Under the pieces are notes generated by a model. That model searched no databases. It saw only the letters and a program-made list of their open reading frames with translations, and was not told the DNA's origin. A program made the translations under genes and the position numbers. This document shows positions 1 through 11,559 of a stretch of 64,000 nt of DNA, piece by piece (within the stretch, counting starts at the first letter, position 1; each line of letters opens with the position of its first letter). Location of the stretch: the NCBI RefSeq assembly GCF_964204865.1, contig NC_135258.1, positions 3,091,001-3,155,000 of the forward strand. Direction: 5' to 3'. The DNA comes from Styela clava (Eukaryota > Chordata > Ascidiacea > Stolidobranchia > Styelidae).

Positions 1-379
1 GTACCGGTATTGGTAAGACGGTACGTAAACCTGTAAACGGTACCGGTACGTGCCGTACAGGCCACAGGGACTGTCATAGCTTTCCCAGCTATCGTACCGG
101 TACCGGTATCACTTTCGCTTAACACGGGAACCACAGTCTACAAATACTGAAATATATGGAAAGTGAACATTGATTGATTGAACACCGAGCGAAACAGTAT
201 CGGTAGTTTAACTTAACCTCAAAAACCTTTCAAGTTTATTGAAATCGCAGACCGTTGCATTGCTGCATTGCGGGTACCGGTAACCCCAAACATCTCGATT
301 CCCCATAAACAACTCTTAGCGGAGCAAGAATTACGATCGCTTCTCAGTTGATATGCCTTCGCGCAATCGCCACAAGGTG
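1..379. other. Non-coding spacer rich in GGTACC/CCGGTA motifs
   Basis: No ORF or RNA gene is recognisable. The first 110 bases and the area near 270-285 hold repeated short palindromic motifs of the GGTACCGGTACC type, which recur in spacers across the window (for example 25012-25160, 49030-49050, 52780-52800, 54117, 54845). Confidence 0.5.
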
Positions 380-645
380 TCACTATTTTTAATTCTGATC
401 ACTTCTTTGAACACAAAAAACGAATCTCTCGAAGTCCACAGGAAATTTTAAAATAAATAAAAGTAATAGCCTTCTGGAGAAAAATGTTATCTTCAACCAC
501 TGAAAATTTCAAAGCAATTGGTCCAATATTCGAAGAGAAAAGCGACTTTTTAAAAACGTGTCAAAGAACAAGAACAACAACATAATATTGAAACGATCGT
601 TATGTCCACTTCGTGTCCAATAATAAGTATCATAGTTTTTGTTTT
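380..645 (-). repeat. Dispersed repeat, copy A (inverted)
   Basis: Read on the minus strand, this stretch matches 19590-19790 on the plus strand. Shared landmarks in the same order are TTATTGGACACGAAGTGGAC, CGATCGTTTCAATATTATG, TTCTTTGACAC and AGAAGGCTATTACTTTTATT. A shorter, more diverged match lies at 6703-6805 inside a hAT element, so this is probably a fragment of a hAT-related transposon. No coding potential was seen. Confidence 0.6.
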
Positions 646-893
646 CACTGGATATTACAACAAAATTATTCATATTTCAGTCGATATGACCTAATTCACT
701 GTGATATCCATTGATACCTGCTTCTAATTTGGCACAAATGTTAACAAATGTGCAAGGCACAAACTGCTTGATGACGAGTTCTCACAATTCCGTGTCTTTG
801 ATTTGGATTTATATGTACAGTGCGACAATGAATTTGCTTTACCGATGAATTTGTATTTTTACTGAATATCTAAATATTGTTTTTTCTTACAGA

Positions 894-1746
894 TATTTGG
901 CCACTGGTGCTTCTCAGTTGGATCTTTCATTTTCATTCCGAATTGGCCACTCAACTGTTCGGACAATTCTCAGAGAAACAATGTCTGCTCTGTGGAAAGC
1001 ACTTGTTAATGAAGTTATGCCTCCACACACCCCGAAGAAATGGTTGGAGATAGCTGAGGAATTCAATTTTAGATGGCAGTGTCCAAATTGCATTGGTGCT
1101 CTTGATGGGAAGCATGTGTAAATAAAATGCCTTCCAAATAGTGGCAGCGAATTCTATAAATATAAGGGTTACTTTTCAATTGTTCTACTGGCTGTCTGTG
1201 ATGCGCAATATAGGTTTGTTATTGTCGACATTGGTAATTCTGGTAGGCACAGTGATGGTGGTGATTTTTCAAACTCACGATTGGTAAAAAGGTTTAATCA
1301 ATCCAGCCTCAATATTCCTGGCCAACAGACTCTGCCTGGCACTAGTAAATCCATTCCATTATATTTTGCTGCGGATGATGCTTTCCCGTTGAAAATTGAA
1401 ATCATGAAGCCCTATCCTGGTCGTGCACTGAATAGTAGTCAGAAAATTTTCAATTATCGGCTGAGCAGGGCTAGGAGGATTGTGGAAAACAATTTTGGGA
1501 TTCTAGCTGCCCGTTGGCAGTTTTTTTTTCAAAACTATAAACTGTTATCCAGAAATGGCCACATTAATTGTACAATCTTGTGTTGTACTGCACAATTACC
1601 TCCAGAAACCCCAGGGGCAAACTTCTATTTATGGTGACAACATGGGCCCACTTGGAACAGTATCTGAGGGAAATTGGAGGCATAGCTTGCCAGCAAATTT
1701 GAACATGTCATTTGCACCATTTCGGCTCAAACAATTATTCCCGTAA
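894..1746 (+). pseudogene. PIF/Harbinger transposase (HARBI1-like), broken
   Basis: A DDE_Tnp_4-type transposase remnant. It starts right after a splice-acceptor-like tract ending in AG at 892 (reading YLATG, then SFSFRIGHSTVR), so an upstream exon is implied. It runs through GALDGKHV (first catalytic Asp region), FSIVLLAVCDAQYRF, GRHSDGGDF and FNYRLSRARRIVENNFGILAARW (C-terminal signature). The frame is opened by a nonsense TAA at 1119-1121 directly after GKHV, and by a frameshift at or just after the nine-T run at 1521-1529. Beyond it the family's VQSCVVLHNYL segment continues in the next frame. Family assignment is strong; the copy cannot make an intact enzyme. The MADF-domain gene downstream is the usual second gene of Harbinger elements. 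Confidence 0.85.
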
Positions 1747-2186
1747 TGCAGCTTCTTTTAGAGATAAACTGTGCCAGTATTTTATGTCTACAGGGGCTGT
1801 ACCATGGCAGTGGAATCATTGACAAAATGCTCTTTTCTAGTTAAAATAAATAAACCTGTTTTGTTAAAAGCACCATTAGTGGGTTGTATGTATTTTGGTA
1901 AACTTGCTGTAATACAGTTCTTGTGTTTATTAATCTTTTATGAAGATATTGTGATTATTACGAGAGAATGTTTTATCTACCATAATTCCTCCCGAAGCCC
2001 CATGTTCCCACCTTGTGAATTTTTGAGTGATTTTTGATGTTCTCATTCATCCATTTATAAATTCATGATTTTATGTACGCATGGAATTGAGAAATACATG
2101 AATAATGATTTTTGGATCCTGTCAGTAATGTTGCCGTTCATTTTGTCAGTTTACTTGTAGACTAGTTACTGCATTAGGAGCTAAAT
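1747..2186. other. Spacer between Harbinger transposase and MADF gene
   Basis: AT-rich with no recognisable gene. It probably belongs to the Harbinger element as the region between its two genes. Confidence 0.4.
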
Positions 2187-3025
2187 ATGGATTTTAATGC
2201 AAGGTTAATAGACAGCATCTCAAGCAAAGAGCCTCTAAACAATCAGTACCCTGCTGACTACAAAAACAGAATCAAAACAGACCAACTGTGGAAAGACGTG
2301 GCAATGGATGTGGAAGCTTCGGGTGTGCTGCTTTTCCCCTTAAGTAGATATTATAGATTCCATATTGTCAAAGCTTTTAATCATGCTTGCCTTGAACAGA
2401 TGGCAAAAAATTTAAACAGTAATTGCAAACAAAATTGGGAGTTTTTGGAAATAGAAATTCATGCCAAATAAATCGATATTGGAATTTCGTTAGCTATGAG
2501 ACACTGTTTTTCATGACATCTCATACAAGTTACTATACTGCTTCATACCAATTCTAACCTTTTTTTAGTTGAGCATTGCAAAACTAGATGGACTAGTTTG
2601 AGAAACTCGTATAGGAAGAACCATGGAGAAAGAGAAGCTGCATCACAATTGGAAAAATGGCCTTACTATCATCAATTGTCATTTCTAGATTCCTTCATTA
2701 AACACAGAAAGTAAGTTATGTAATCACTTGTTTCTACAGTGAATACGATAGCACTTTTTATACTAGCATCTTCTGTGTACTTCTGGATGTTCTTTGATGT
2801 AGAATCTTGAACGAAAGTTCCAAACTAGTTTAGAATGTAATTTCAATTCAATGATAGGTATTTAAGTTTATGTTTTTTAATCAGTATCACTCTTTGTAGA
2901 ACCGTAGATAACTTGCCTCAAGCCTGTATGGAGCAAGATACCTCAATAGAGAGTTTGACTGAAAATACTAGTGATATGAGTATTGTAATGTTTCGTGACA
3001 TCGTGGTAGAGGTTTCTGTTTCTGA
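2187..3025 (+). pseudogene. MADF/Myb-like Harbinger accessory gene, truncated by a hAT insertion
   Basis: The second Harbinger gene, whose product is normally a DNA-binding partner of the transposase. A spliced model fits: exon 1 at 2187-2322 (ATG at 2187; LIDSIS...YKN...LWKDVA, the first half of a MADF domain), a GT at 2323, an acceptor after a T-rich tract ending at 2568, exon 2 at 2569-2710 (CKTRWTSLRNSYRK and WPYYHQLSFLDSF, the second half), a donor GTAAGT at 2711, an acceptor ending at 2899, and exon 3 from 2900. Codons split at both junctions rejoin without a stop. The C-terminal part ends abruptly where the hAT element begins at 3026, and its continuation was not found on the far side, so the gene is interrupted. 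Exon borders are inferred from frame and splice consensus, not transcripts. Confidence 0.65.
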
Positions 3026-6000
3026 CAGTGGCGGCGCGTCAATAGGGCCAACCGGGGCAATGCCCCGGTTGTTTTTTCGGTATAATGAAAAATATTCGAA
3101 AAATACCTCAATATCGGTTGCACAGACTGTCTACACTAGCCATATTCTCCCGACATGGTTCATTTTTCGCTCGCAAAGCCTTCGCCGAACGTCGACGGGG
3201 CGACGCCGATTTTGCCCCGGTTGCTCATTGTATATCGTATTCTCTCTTTTATCTTTCACTCGCCGCGTTTGTTTTCTGTTTCTTTTATTAAATCATCGGG
3301 CCCGATCGGGGCTAACCCCGAAATTATGACAACACAATGCCGACGTTCCTTACAACAACGTGTTGACATATTCACGCATTCTTTCTCGTTCGTTGGTTGC
3401 TTGAAGAGTTGATAGTTTCCTCGCCTTCGTTTTTGTCGCTTGTTTCGCTATTTGAATCAGTTAAAGACCTTTAGTTCATTTGTTTTCGATTTTCCACATT
3501 CCTTTTGAGCTCCTCACTTCTTTCCGGCTTCGCATTTCTTAGCCTTAGACCTCATAATGAATAAGGTTGATGCACTACTTCGCACTCCGTTTTCGCAGCT
3601 GCCGCTGGAACAAAAATTAGAGGTACAACGTCTTGGGCCTTATCAACCAAAAAATTGTTCACTGGAACAATCCCATGACGGAGGAAAGCGTCGGCGTACA
3701 TTCTGCGCAGAAACTTGGTATAAAAAACACGAATGGTTGTGTTACAGCGAGGACAAAAATGCACTTTTTTGTTTTTAATGCCTACTTTTTGCTACCGCCC
3801 GTGACTCACGTTGGTGTAAATTTGGTTTTGGAGATCTTAAACATCTTTCCGAGCGTGCCAGGGATCATCAATCTTCTATGGAGCATCTGGACAATGCAGT
3901 AAAATACCGAACATTCGGAAATGTTATTATTGCAGCACAGTTGGATGAATGACGCGCGGTTTCTATTCGTCGGCACAACCAAAACGTCGAGAAAAACCGC
4001 CATGTTATCGGTCCATTGATAGATGTTTTGAAGTTCATTGGTTGTCACGAGCTGTCCCTCCGTGGGCACGATGAACGGGCTGGCTTTTCTAATAGAGGGG
4101 TATTTTTTGGATATGGTGGAATACACCGCATCCCTAGATACAGTATTGAGAGATCATCTTGATGCCGCAACTGTTTCGAAAGGGACATCTAAGGATATCC
4201 AAAATGATTTGCTCGACTCGATGTATAAAATTTATTTACAACATTTGGCTCTGGAAATTGAGAATTGCCAGTTCATTTCGATTCAGTCTGACGAGACAAC
4301 TGACATCACGTGCGTTTCCGAACTGGCTGTGATTTTTCGGTTTGTGAAAGATGGTAAACCTACCGAGAGATTTCACAGCTTTGTACCAATCGTTGATCGC
4401 ACGGCTTGCGGGATATCGGCTGTACTGAAAGAAGTGTTACAGCCTTACAACGCGAAGTCAAAATTGATAGCTCAAACTTATGACGGCGCGGCAGTCATGA
4501 GTGGGTCGAAACATGGTGTTCAAGTTTATATAAAAGAAGATTTTCCTCATGCGCATTTTTTACATTGTTATGCACACCAATTTAACCTCGTTATTAAAAA
4601 TATGTGTCTTGATACCCCTCTCGTTCGTATATTTTTTGCAAATGTTTCGGGGTTTTCTTCATTTTTTTCCGTTTCGCCGAAGCGCTCTGACCTCCTTCGC
4701 CAGATATGTAGCCGCCGTCTCCCAGCTTGTGCACCAACACGTTGGAACTTCCAATCACGCGTGGTGCAGGGCGTGTCCGAAATTAGGTCTGAGCTCATTG
4801 AGTGTTTCAATGGCATTCAGAGCTCTCCGGTTTGGGACGAACGCTCTGTGAGAGAGGCGGCAAGTCTAAAGCGTCTGCTAGAAGATGGTGAGTTTTCATT
4901 TTTTCTCGATTTTTCTCCACAATATTCTATCACGTGGATGTATTATACGGCGCATTGCAGTCAAGGCTAATGGATGGAGCGTCTGTGCAGTCGTGTATTT
5001 CAGACTTCTGCGATGCTGTATCTCGTATCCGGGAAACAATAAAATACGACGACACATGGAGTGCTTCTTCACGCCGCGGGCAAACAACGCAGCGTTTGAT
5101 TTTGTCTGCAAAGGAATGCTGTGACATTCTGGTGAATCAAATAGGCGATCGTCTGCGCACTGAACACCTTGCCGCGTTCTCTTTGATGAACCCCAAAAAT
5201 TTTTCAAAATTTGCACGTCCATTTGTTGGCTACTGTCTCCAAATTTTACCCCATGATAAACGTGGGTAAATTGGAAAATGAATTGCGATGTATATACACC
5301 AATCAAACTTTTTTGAACATCACATCAACTTGCGCGCTCTATGGGTTCCTCATAGATAACACTCTAGTAACTACCTTTGCGGCGTCTGCAAAATTTCTGG
5401 ACATCATTTTGACGACGCCTATTTCTTCCGCCGACGCAGAGCGAACATTCAGCACGCTGAAGCGTATTAAAACATATCTCAGAAACACAATGAAGCAAGA
5501 TAGATTAAATTCCTTGGCTGTTTTATCCATTCACAGAGACGTTATTTCTGGGATGTATGACTTTAATCAGCGCGTTATTGAGGATTTTGCTTCCAAGAAA
5601 CCGCGGCGTGTTGCATATATGTTCAAGCAGTAGAAGTCTAGCAGCATATATATCTATGAGTGAGCGACGCATGTCCTTATCTTTGCAATATCTTTCCTTT
5701 CTTCATAGTAACGTTTTAAACCTTATTTTAGGTTTTGTCTGCTTTTCCGAAGTTTCTGTTAATATGTCATTGTATTTATCTGGGTAAATATTGCCTTTCC
5801 TTTTGAAAGAGGTTTCAAAATAAACTATGTCTATATTTATTAATCCCTTGACTTGGACCGGTTTTAAAGACACTTTCTTATCTTTAAAAATTGTCGCTTT
5901 TGCCGATTGGTTGTTACCGATGGAATGGTTTTTATACTCATAAAAGGATGGGAGAACTTACAGCGCTCATCCTGTCCCCGTAGATGGGGGTGACTTGGTC

Positions 6001-6047
6001 CCGCAGTAGCTTGCACCGGTTGTCAAAATGACCACGCGCCGCCACTG
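3026..6047 (+). mobile_element. hAT DNA transposon with a decayed transposase
   Basis: Both ends carry the hAT-type terminal inverted repeat CAGTGGCGGCGCGT (14 bases perfect), followed by a less exact CCGG(G/T)GCAA block. The interior holds a broken hAT transposase. The eight bases outside each end (3018-3025 and 6048-6055) do not match, so the duplication has been lost or a flank has been rearranged. The element lies immediately after exon 3 of the Harbinger MADF gene. Confidence 0.8.
3557..5633 (+). pseudogene. hAT transposase (ZMYM/TTF-finger, DUF4371 type), frameshifted
   Basis: The N-terminal TTF-type zinc finger is readable at about 3700-3880 (TFCAETWYKKHEWLCYS, then W-C-x-F-G-F...LKHLSERARDHQ). 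Next come HNQNVEKNRHVI near 3970, a DUF4371/RNase-H-like core at 4100-4700 (IQSDETTDITC with the first Asp; YDGAAVMSG with the second), and the hAT C-terminal dimerisation signature at about 5420-5540 (SSADAERTFSTLKRIKTYLR). The frame changes near the T run at 3766-3775, again near 4100, 4930 and 5250, and there is a stop near 3950. It is a dead copy. Identification as hAT is firm; the exact sub-family is inferred from the TTF plus DUF4371 arrangement. Confidence 0.85.
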
Positions 6048-6702
6048 ATCAAAAATATATCCGAGATAAAGATTTGTTTTACATATGTCTTTGGGCGAGA
6101 CATAAGACACAGTCCAGTTCGGCGTAGGAATAGTTAACCAGGGGCCCCGTTCGCCAAACTTCGTAAACATCCGTGTCTACGAGCACGTAACCTCGTCTCT
6201 CAAAAATGCAACAGCGAAATCTCGTTGAGTGGTGTGTAAAATACAATCAAGATGTAGTTTGCCTGGTTTGCCAAAGCGCTATAGCAGGAGTACAATGAAA
6301 GAGTACACTACGAAGGAGTACAATATCAAGCGACACTATTGTACAAAACACTCTGCTAGCTACGATATCATTGGGGGTCAATCACAGGTTGACAAAATGC
6401 AGCAATTGAAAAAGTCTTTGAGCAAACAGCAATGGGTATTTCATGGTTACAAGCAGCGCCGGATTAACCATTAAACAGTATAAGCACGTGCTTAGGGCAC
6501 CAAGCTAAAGGGGGCACCACAGAATTTTTAGAGCTGAATTTTCAATTGTGTATCAGATATCAGTGTGTTGGTCAGGCGGCTCGGACTTAAAAATATTCGC
6601 ATTCTTCTTAAATAGGTAACGTTAAGATTCTCTTTTTTATGAATGAAGATTTTCGAAAATCATGTAAAATAATCATAGCTTGGCCATCAATGAACACTGG
6701 AA

Positions 6703-6805
6703 ATTACTTATTGGACACAAAATGGACCTATGGATCGTTTTGTTAAATTGTTGTTCTTTTTTTTTCCTTGCTGTTTTTTTTTTTTTTTAAATCTGTATTC
6801 TTTTA
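6703..6805 (+). repeat. Dispersed repeat, diverged copy
   Basis: TTATTGGACAC, ATGGATCGTTTTG, TTGTTGTTCTT and further on GGGACCAATTGCTT match the order of motifs in the copies at 380-645 (minus) and 19590-19790 (plus). This places the repeat family inside a hAT element and suggests the other two are remnants of related elements. Confidence 0.45.
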
Positions 6806-7180
6806 AAACGATGGGACCAATTGCTTGTTGGCTAGAACTAGGCTATTTATTTTCAAAAATTTCTTTGGGTCTAATGGGATTTGGTTTCACTTCGAAGTTA
6901 TACTGACGGCATCATTAAAATTTACGCGATCGCATTTGAGAGATCTATAGTGTTCGGCAACGTCGGGAGTGTTTTGATATGGAAGAGTTTTTTGGTTTGG
7001 AAATTAAATTTTTGCTGAAATCCCTTACTAATACCAGATGGTGGGCAGTTTTAAATTTTTTTTCTCAAAATTATAGAAGCACTGAAATATACACGGAAAG
7101 ACATGTCACAAAACAAAGATGCTAGAATAGATGCAAATAATATGCAAGAACTTGAATTTGTTTTCATTTTATCGTTTTAG

Positions 7181-7415
7181 AATGCGTGAAATTCCACGAG
7201 ATGAATTTGAACGCTGTGAAGCAGCTGCAAAGGAAATGCTACCAGGTGTGAATTGCGAGGCAGTTACAATTCGTAAACGTATCAGAAATAATTTGCTCAA
7301 TGATGGAGATGCAGCAGATTTATATTTGAATGCCAGATACAAATTTCATATCACTTTATTTTACGCAATTGTTGGTAATTTTGTGTCTGCGATGAAGAAA
7401 AGAGGATTGATATAA
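7181..7415 (+). pseudogene. hAT transposase exon remnant
   Basis: Begins after an acceptor-like TTTTAG at 7180 and reads IPRDEFERCEAAAKEMLPG...LNARYKFHITLFYAIVGNF to a TAA at 7415. The segment KFHITLFYAIVGNFVSAM resembles the region of ZMYM1-like hAT transposases before the C-terminal dimerisation domain. It lies inside the 6454-7865 element and is the only coding relic there. Confidence 0.5.
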
Positions 7416-8284
7416 AGTAAATTTGCAGAGATATGTTTTACTTAATGATGTACCGCTACAACCAAATAATATCTGTTGACAGGGACGAGTGTTGGCAGTG
7501 TTCTCAAAAGCTCATTGAATTACAACAATAATTTCTCAACTGTGCTCCAGCAGTTCAATTCACATGTGCTCTCTAGCTCTTTGTTAGTTTTGTTTTTATT
7601 TCAACTTATAACTTTCGTGTGATTTATAATGTAATGAACAAGATGTGTTACGTTTAGTTATTGGAATTTTAGCAAAAGTTATCAATTGCCAATCAAAATT
7701 TAAAAATTGTTAGAAGACCTAAAAATGTTCGCTATGTTTTAGTGTTGTTTCTGACGAATTTTTAGTGTTGTTCTTGATGGATAATATACTTATGTGGTTT
7801 ACAGTATTGTATTTATATTTTAAATTGCACATAAGGGGGCACCAAAGGTGCATAATTCGCCTCTGGTTACAAGAAGGACAGTGAGATAGTTATAAAACTG
7901 ACCTTTGAGATAGCTGAAGCAATTGCGGAAAAGGAAAGCCGTACAGCGATGGTGAATTCATTAAGAATTGTTTAGAGATATTCGTCAAAAATGTATCCAC
8001 GGAGAGGAAATATTAAGTGGAGCAAATAAGTTTGCCTCGATTTACAGTGTCTCGCCGAATCTATCTAGACAATCTATCGGAAAACATCGAAGTTTCTCTA
8101 AAAGACAGGATAAGCAAATACTCAGCATTTATTATCGTTTTGGATTGTTGAATGAGTTGTTCGATGGTCTGGCCCCTGGTATCACTATACTTGTAGTTTG
8201 TGGCGCATTGCGATGAACAGTTGCACGCCCCTGCGTTAAATGATGGAGAAGTTTTGCAAATGGAGCCCCAGATCTCCCCTAGTC

Positions 8285-8715
8285 CAGTGATCCCCAAAGT
8301 GGGCGATATCGCCCCCCGGTGGGAGGAAAGGATGCAAAACGGAGAAAAAAGGCCGAAGCAGGCGATCCTACGGACCTTTCCCCGAGCATGGTCTTCCTTG
8401 TTTACTTCGTGACATTGGCCAATCAGCAAAATGCAAAAAGTGACGTAACAATGCCCCCTTTTGCATCCTGTCACTTGCACTTGCATCCAGACACTTTTTT
8501 TCACTCAGACAGATTTTCAGGAGTGGATGTAAACATTACTTCATTTTCGCGTTTTTAAACTCTATTCGTTAGTTTTCAGTTGTGTTTCGGAAATTTAAAT
8601 ATAAATCAGATAATTCAATGCTCATAAGTTTTAATTTAATCGCAGTAATAAGAAATTGGTGTAGAAATAGCTGTGATAGACTAGGCTAAAATTTCTTATC
8701 GGTACCCCATTTTAC
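8285..8715 (+). repeat. hAT-end-like repeat, inverted partner of 19145-19487
   Basis: Starts with a hAT-terminus-like CAGTGATCCCCAAAGTGGGC. The part from about 8380 to 8710 matches the reverse complement of 19145-19440. Shared landmarks are TTCCTTGTTTA, ATTGGCCAATC, ATGCAAAAAGTGACGTAAC, CAGATTTTCAG, TTTCGGAAA and AGGCTAAAATT. The 8 bases left of the CAGTG end were not found again on the right, so the far boundary is unsure. The matched part contains CRE-like TGACGTAA. Confidence 0.55.
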
Positions 8716-9519
8716 AGGGGTCAACTCGCGGAACCACTCTTAAAATTAGACCCGTATATTTTGCAATGGTAAAGTATAGGAAGAATTTTTCGGGGTCAAA
8801 GGCCGGAGTGAGGTCCATTATGACAATAATTTGAAAAATCAGCTCAACTCAGTTCCATGAATGAAGTGAACAAAAAACTTCAGGGTGAAATGATAACGCT
8901 TATCAGATGCAAAGCTTTCCTTGTACAAAAACAATATGTGACGAACCATTTTGTCGCAATTTCCAAACCTCTGCGAGAATAATGTAACAAAAAATGAACG
9001 ACTTAAATACAGTGCTAATTTACACAACCTAGTGGAGTATAGCAACATTATTCGCTTTGAAGACCTCATCAGTCGCATGATGCCGCTCTGGATAATACAA
9101 CGATTTTCTGTCGAACCGGCTGATCTAAAAGTTGAACTTTAAGCCCAGTGCATCGACTTACTACATGATGAGGAATAGAAAATGAATTTTACGGAAGATC
9201 GTTGAATTGTATTTTGATGCAAATCATCAAGCAAGTACCCGGGGATTTTTGAGAAAGTAGAACCTCATATATCATGGAAAAGTGGTTTTCAATCGCGTGG
9301 ACGTCCATTTGCGCTGTCCAGCTATACTATCAATATGTCATATAATTTCAAGTCGACTTATTACTGTGTTATCAGGAATTTCAATTTTCAAGTCTAGCTT
9401 TGAGATACAAAATGTCAGGAAAGAGGAAAACATCTAATGTCTGGTGTGGTAATACTTTGTTTTAAAGTTTGATGTATTTGCGGAGTGCAATCACAGTAAA
9501 CTTGAATGAGCTACTGCAA

Positions 9520-10760
9520 CAATACAAGAAGCCTTTTAATGCATTTGAGAACAAAACATGTTTTTATTGGACTTGATCAAATGATTGGCCAACTCCAAGA
9601 AAATCACAGAACCGATTTTAAATACTATAGTCGGTGATTTGAGGCCAATTGGTTTAGTAGAAGGGAAGAACTTCCAAAATTATGTTTGAATTACCGATTC
9701 AAATTAGAAAACTCGGTTCAACTTACCTCAGCAAAAGTACTTGAAGAATCTTGGCATCATGAATATGTACAGATTTGTATCATTCAAAACTATAACAAAG
9801 CTCGAAGAAATTGACTTGTCAAAACCTGAAAATAAAGGTTAAATAAAACTATATTTACAATAAAGATGGAGTGCAGGTTAGGTTAAGGCGATAATTTTTT
9901 TTCCAATTTTCCTTATTTTAGTCCTATTATCAGTTCGAAGACTAGCCAAGAGCCTCCCGTAGTATTTATACCTAAAATTATGGCCTAACCCTAACCTAGT
10001 ACACATATTACATTCCGATGTCCGTATCTTGGTTCGCATACTTCGGGAGCCCCAAAGATGGAATATACAATATTTCGGAAATAATACCAAACCGGACATG
10101 GTATGCTAAATAAACACCTTTCAACTTCAATCAAATGTAAATGAAACATGCGACCAATGCAACAGGGAAGTCGGAGACACTGAACATTTCTTAATACACT
10201 GACCAAAATACGAACAATATCGAACCAGCATTCGGAATATTTGCAGGAAGCAAAATGTGAAAACATACTAAATGAGTTAAAGTTTGGAAATGCCATAAAT
10301 TGGTTCATTATTCGAGCTGGAAGGAAACTTTGACCACCTGACCAAATTACTATACTTTCCAATCTGACAATTCTGAAAACAATAAAAACTGACAGCAACT
10401 TAGTTGTTTACAAACTGGTTCTCGCCATGATGACAAGAAATGGCTGTAGCGAATTAGTAAAATAACGAGTTTAAGTGTGTGCAATTTTACTGCAATAGAA
10501 TAGTGTGAACTGTTTTTGTTTTCACCACCATTTAAGTGACATATTTTCTGTTGTTCAGCATAAAATGCTATTTTGCGAAGAGCTCTTTATTTCTCCTAAT
10601 AAGACAAAAAACCTCCAAAAACTAATAAAAGAAATAGCACCCGGATATGAAATGCCAAATCGTCGGACATTGAAAAAAAGTTTTTTAACCCTCTCCGGGC
10701 AAACGTAACACAGGTGCAAAACCAAATTGCTGATAAGATAGCGCTCGGAATTTCTGACTC
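9520..10760 (+). pseudogene. BED-finger hAT transposase relic
   Basis: Short blocks in order: the end of a BED finger (RSLLMHLRTKHV at about 9530-9565), the linker typical of ZBED-like hATs (VGDLRPIGLVEGKNFQNYV near 9630-9690), then after a foreign stretch LQKLIKEIAPGYEMPNRRT at about 10610-10670, followed past an A/T-run frameshift by VTQVQNQIADKIALG. The same block order occurs in the better preserved ZBED-like gene at 49149-52373. A LINE scrap (10120-10345) lies in the gap. Heavily decayed. Confidence 0.55.
10120..10345 (+). pseudogene. 3' end fragment of a non-LTR retrotransposon
   Basis: A translated stretch reads ETCDQCNREVGDTEHFLIH, then a stop where a Cys is expected, then PKYEQYRTS. 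This C-x2-C...H...(C) pattern is the C-terminal cysteine motif of many LINE reverse transcriptase proteins. No other domain of the element was recognised nearby. Confidence 0.45.
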
Positions 10761-10764
10761 AAGA

Positions 10765-11440
10765 ATGTTTTTTTCTGGAATGCGTGACATTTCGGTAACT
10801 TGTTGATTCGCCGCAACTTCTATTTTTCGTTGCCGCCGCCAGAGGGCATTTCGAAAGTAGCGGTCTCTAGTGTTCGTGTCAGCCTGCTGCAACACGGTGT
10901 GATTACAAGTAAATATAACAATTAATCTTGGGCGAATTCTGAATTTGAGTTCGTATGGCAGCTGCAGATGTAGATGTTAAATCAATTTCAAATGTGAAGG
11001 CTTTATGATGTCCCAGCTGAGAATGGTCTAAAATTAGTGTTGTACCAATACAACATCTTTCCGCGGGAAGCGATTTTCAGCATTGTTGCATCTGTGCAAC
11101 TTCATTTAATATTTGAGTTTCTTGACCAGATAAGGTTGTCAATGAGTTTTGTATGACATATAAAGTAAATCGAGTGATATACTGGTGCAGTACAGGCTGT
11201 TTTCGATAGTCTTGAAGCAAGCGGCCAGATATAGAAGCATAAAAAAGAGCCTGGATGTAATTGATATTCAAAAATGGGGTTAGATATAGATTTGTGGTAT
11301 TAATAGTAGAGAACTGTCTTGAATAATTCAGATTATTGGATTTTATTTGCTTTCCCATCATTTCAGCGTACAGCCAGAACAATTTGAATTTGGCAGAAAA
11401 GACAATTTTAGTCCCAGATTCTATTGAAATATTGTGTGTT
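10765..11440. other. Spacer with no recognised gene
   Basis: Between the BED-hAT relic and the piggyBac pseudogene. Open frames exist on both strands (for example 11077-11451 minus) but none resembles a known family. An acceptor-like CATTTCAG near 11362 could belong to the piggyBac gene. Confidence 0.3.
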
Positions 11441-11559
11441 CCAAGTGGCACAGTTTCAGACGATGAAGCAGTGATATTGAATTTGATGATGCTGATCTTA
11501 ACGAAAAAAAAAATGTTTCGTGACCAGCAATGATGCAGATGATGTTGAGCCCTCAGAAA

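Larger units (their letters stand above)
6454..7865 (+). mobile_element. Nested hAT element, internally deleted, perfect 8-bp TSD
   Basis: Flanked by an exact 8-bp target duplication GTTACAAG (6446-6453 and 7866-7873). Ends are hAT-like but imperfect inverted repeats (CAGCGCCGGATTAACC on the left; the right end reads inward CAGAGGCGAATTATGC), each followed by a GGGGGCACCA-type block. It is inserted in the GTF2IRD2-like hAT pseudogene and is therefore younger than it. It keeps one transposase exon remnant, so it is probably non-autonomous. Confidence 0.85.
6206..9360 (+). pseudogene. GTF2IRD2/SPIN-DOC-like hAT transposase, decayed and interrupted
   Basis: Fragments appear in the right order. 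N-terminal zinc-finger region from ATG 6206 (NLVEWCVKYNQDVVCLVC, then YNIKRHYCTKHSASYD and LKKSLSKQQWVF). After the nested element at 6454-7865 the frame resumes with IAEAIAEKE. Near 8030-8100 it reads FTVSRRIYLDNLSENIEVS, and near 8860-9150 MNEVNKKLQG and FSVEPADLKVEL. Many stops and shifts are present, including a small internal duplication near 6290-6330 around GAGTAC. Removing the nested element and one copy of its target duplication rejoins the frame exactly. A further repeat (8285-8715) sits inside. The 3' limit is approximate. Confidence 0.7.

Noticed and set aside
3018..6055. 8-bp target duplication for the first hAT element
   Set aside because: GTTTCTGA and ATCAAAAA do not match, so only the TIRs support the boundaries.
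11077..11451. 124-codon minus-strand open frame
   Set aside because: No family resemblance and lies antisense to the region leading into the piggyBac pseudogene; probably chance.
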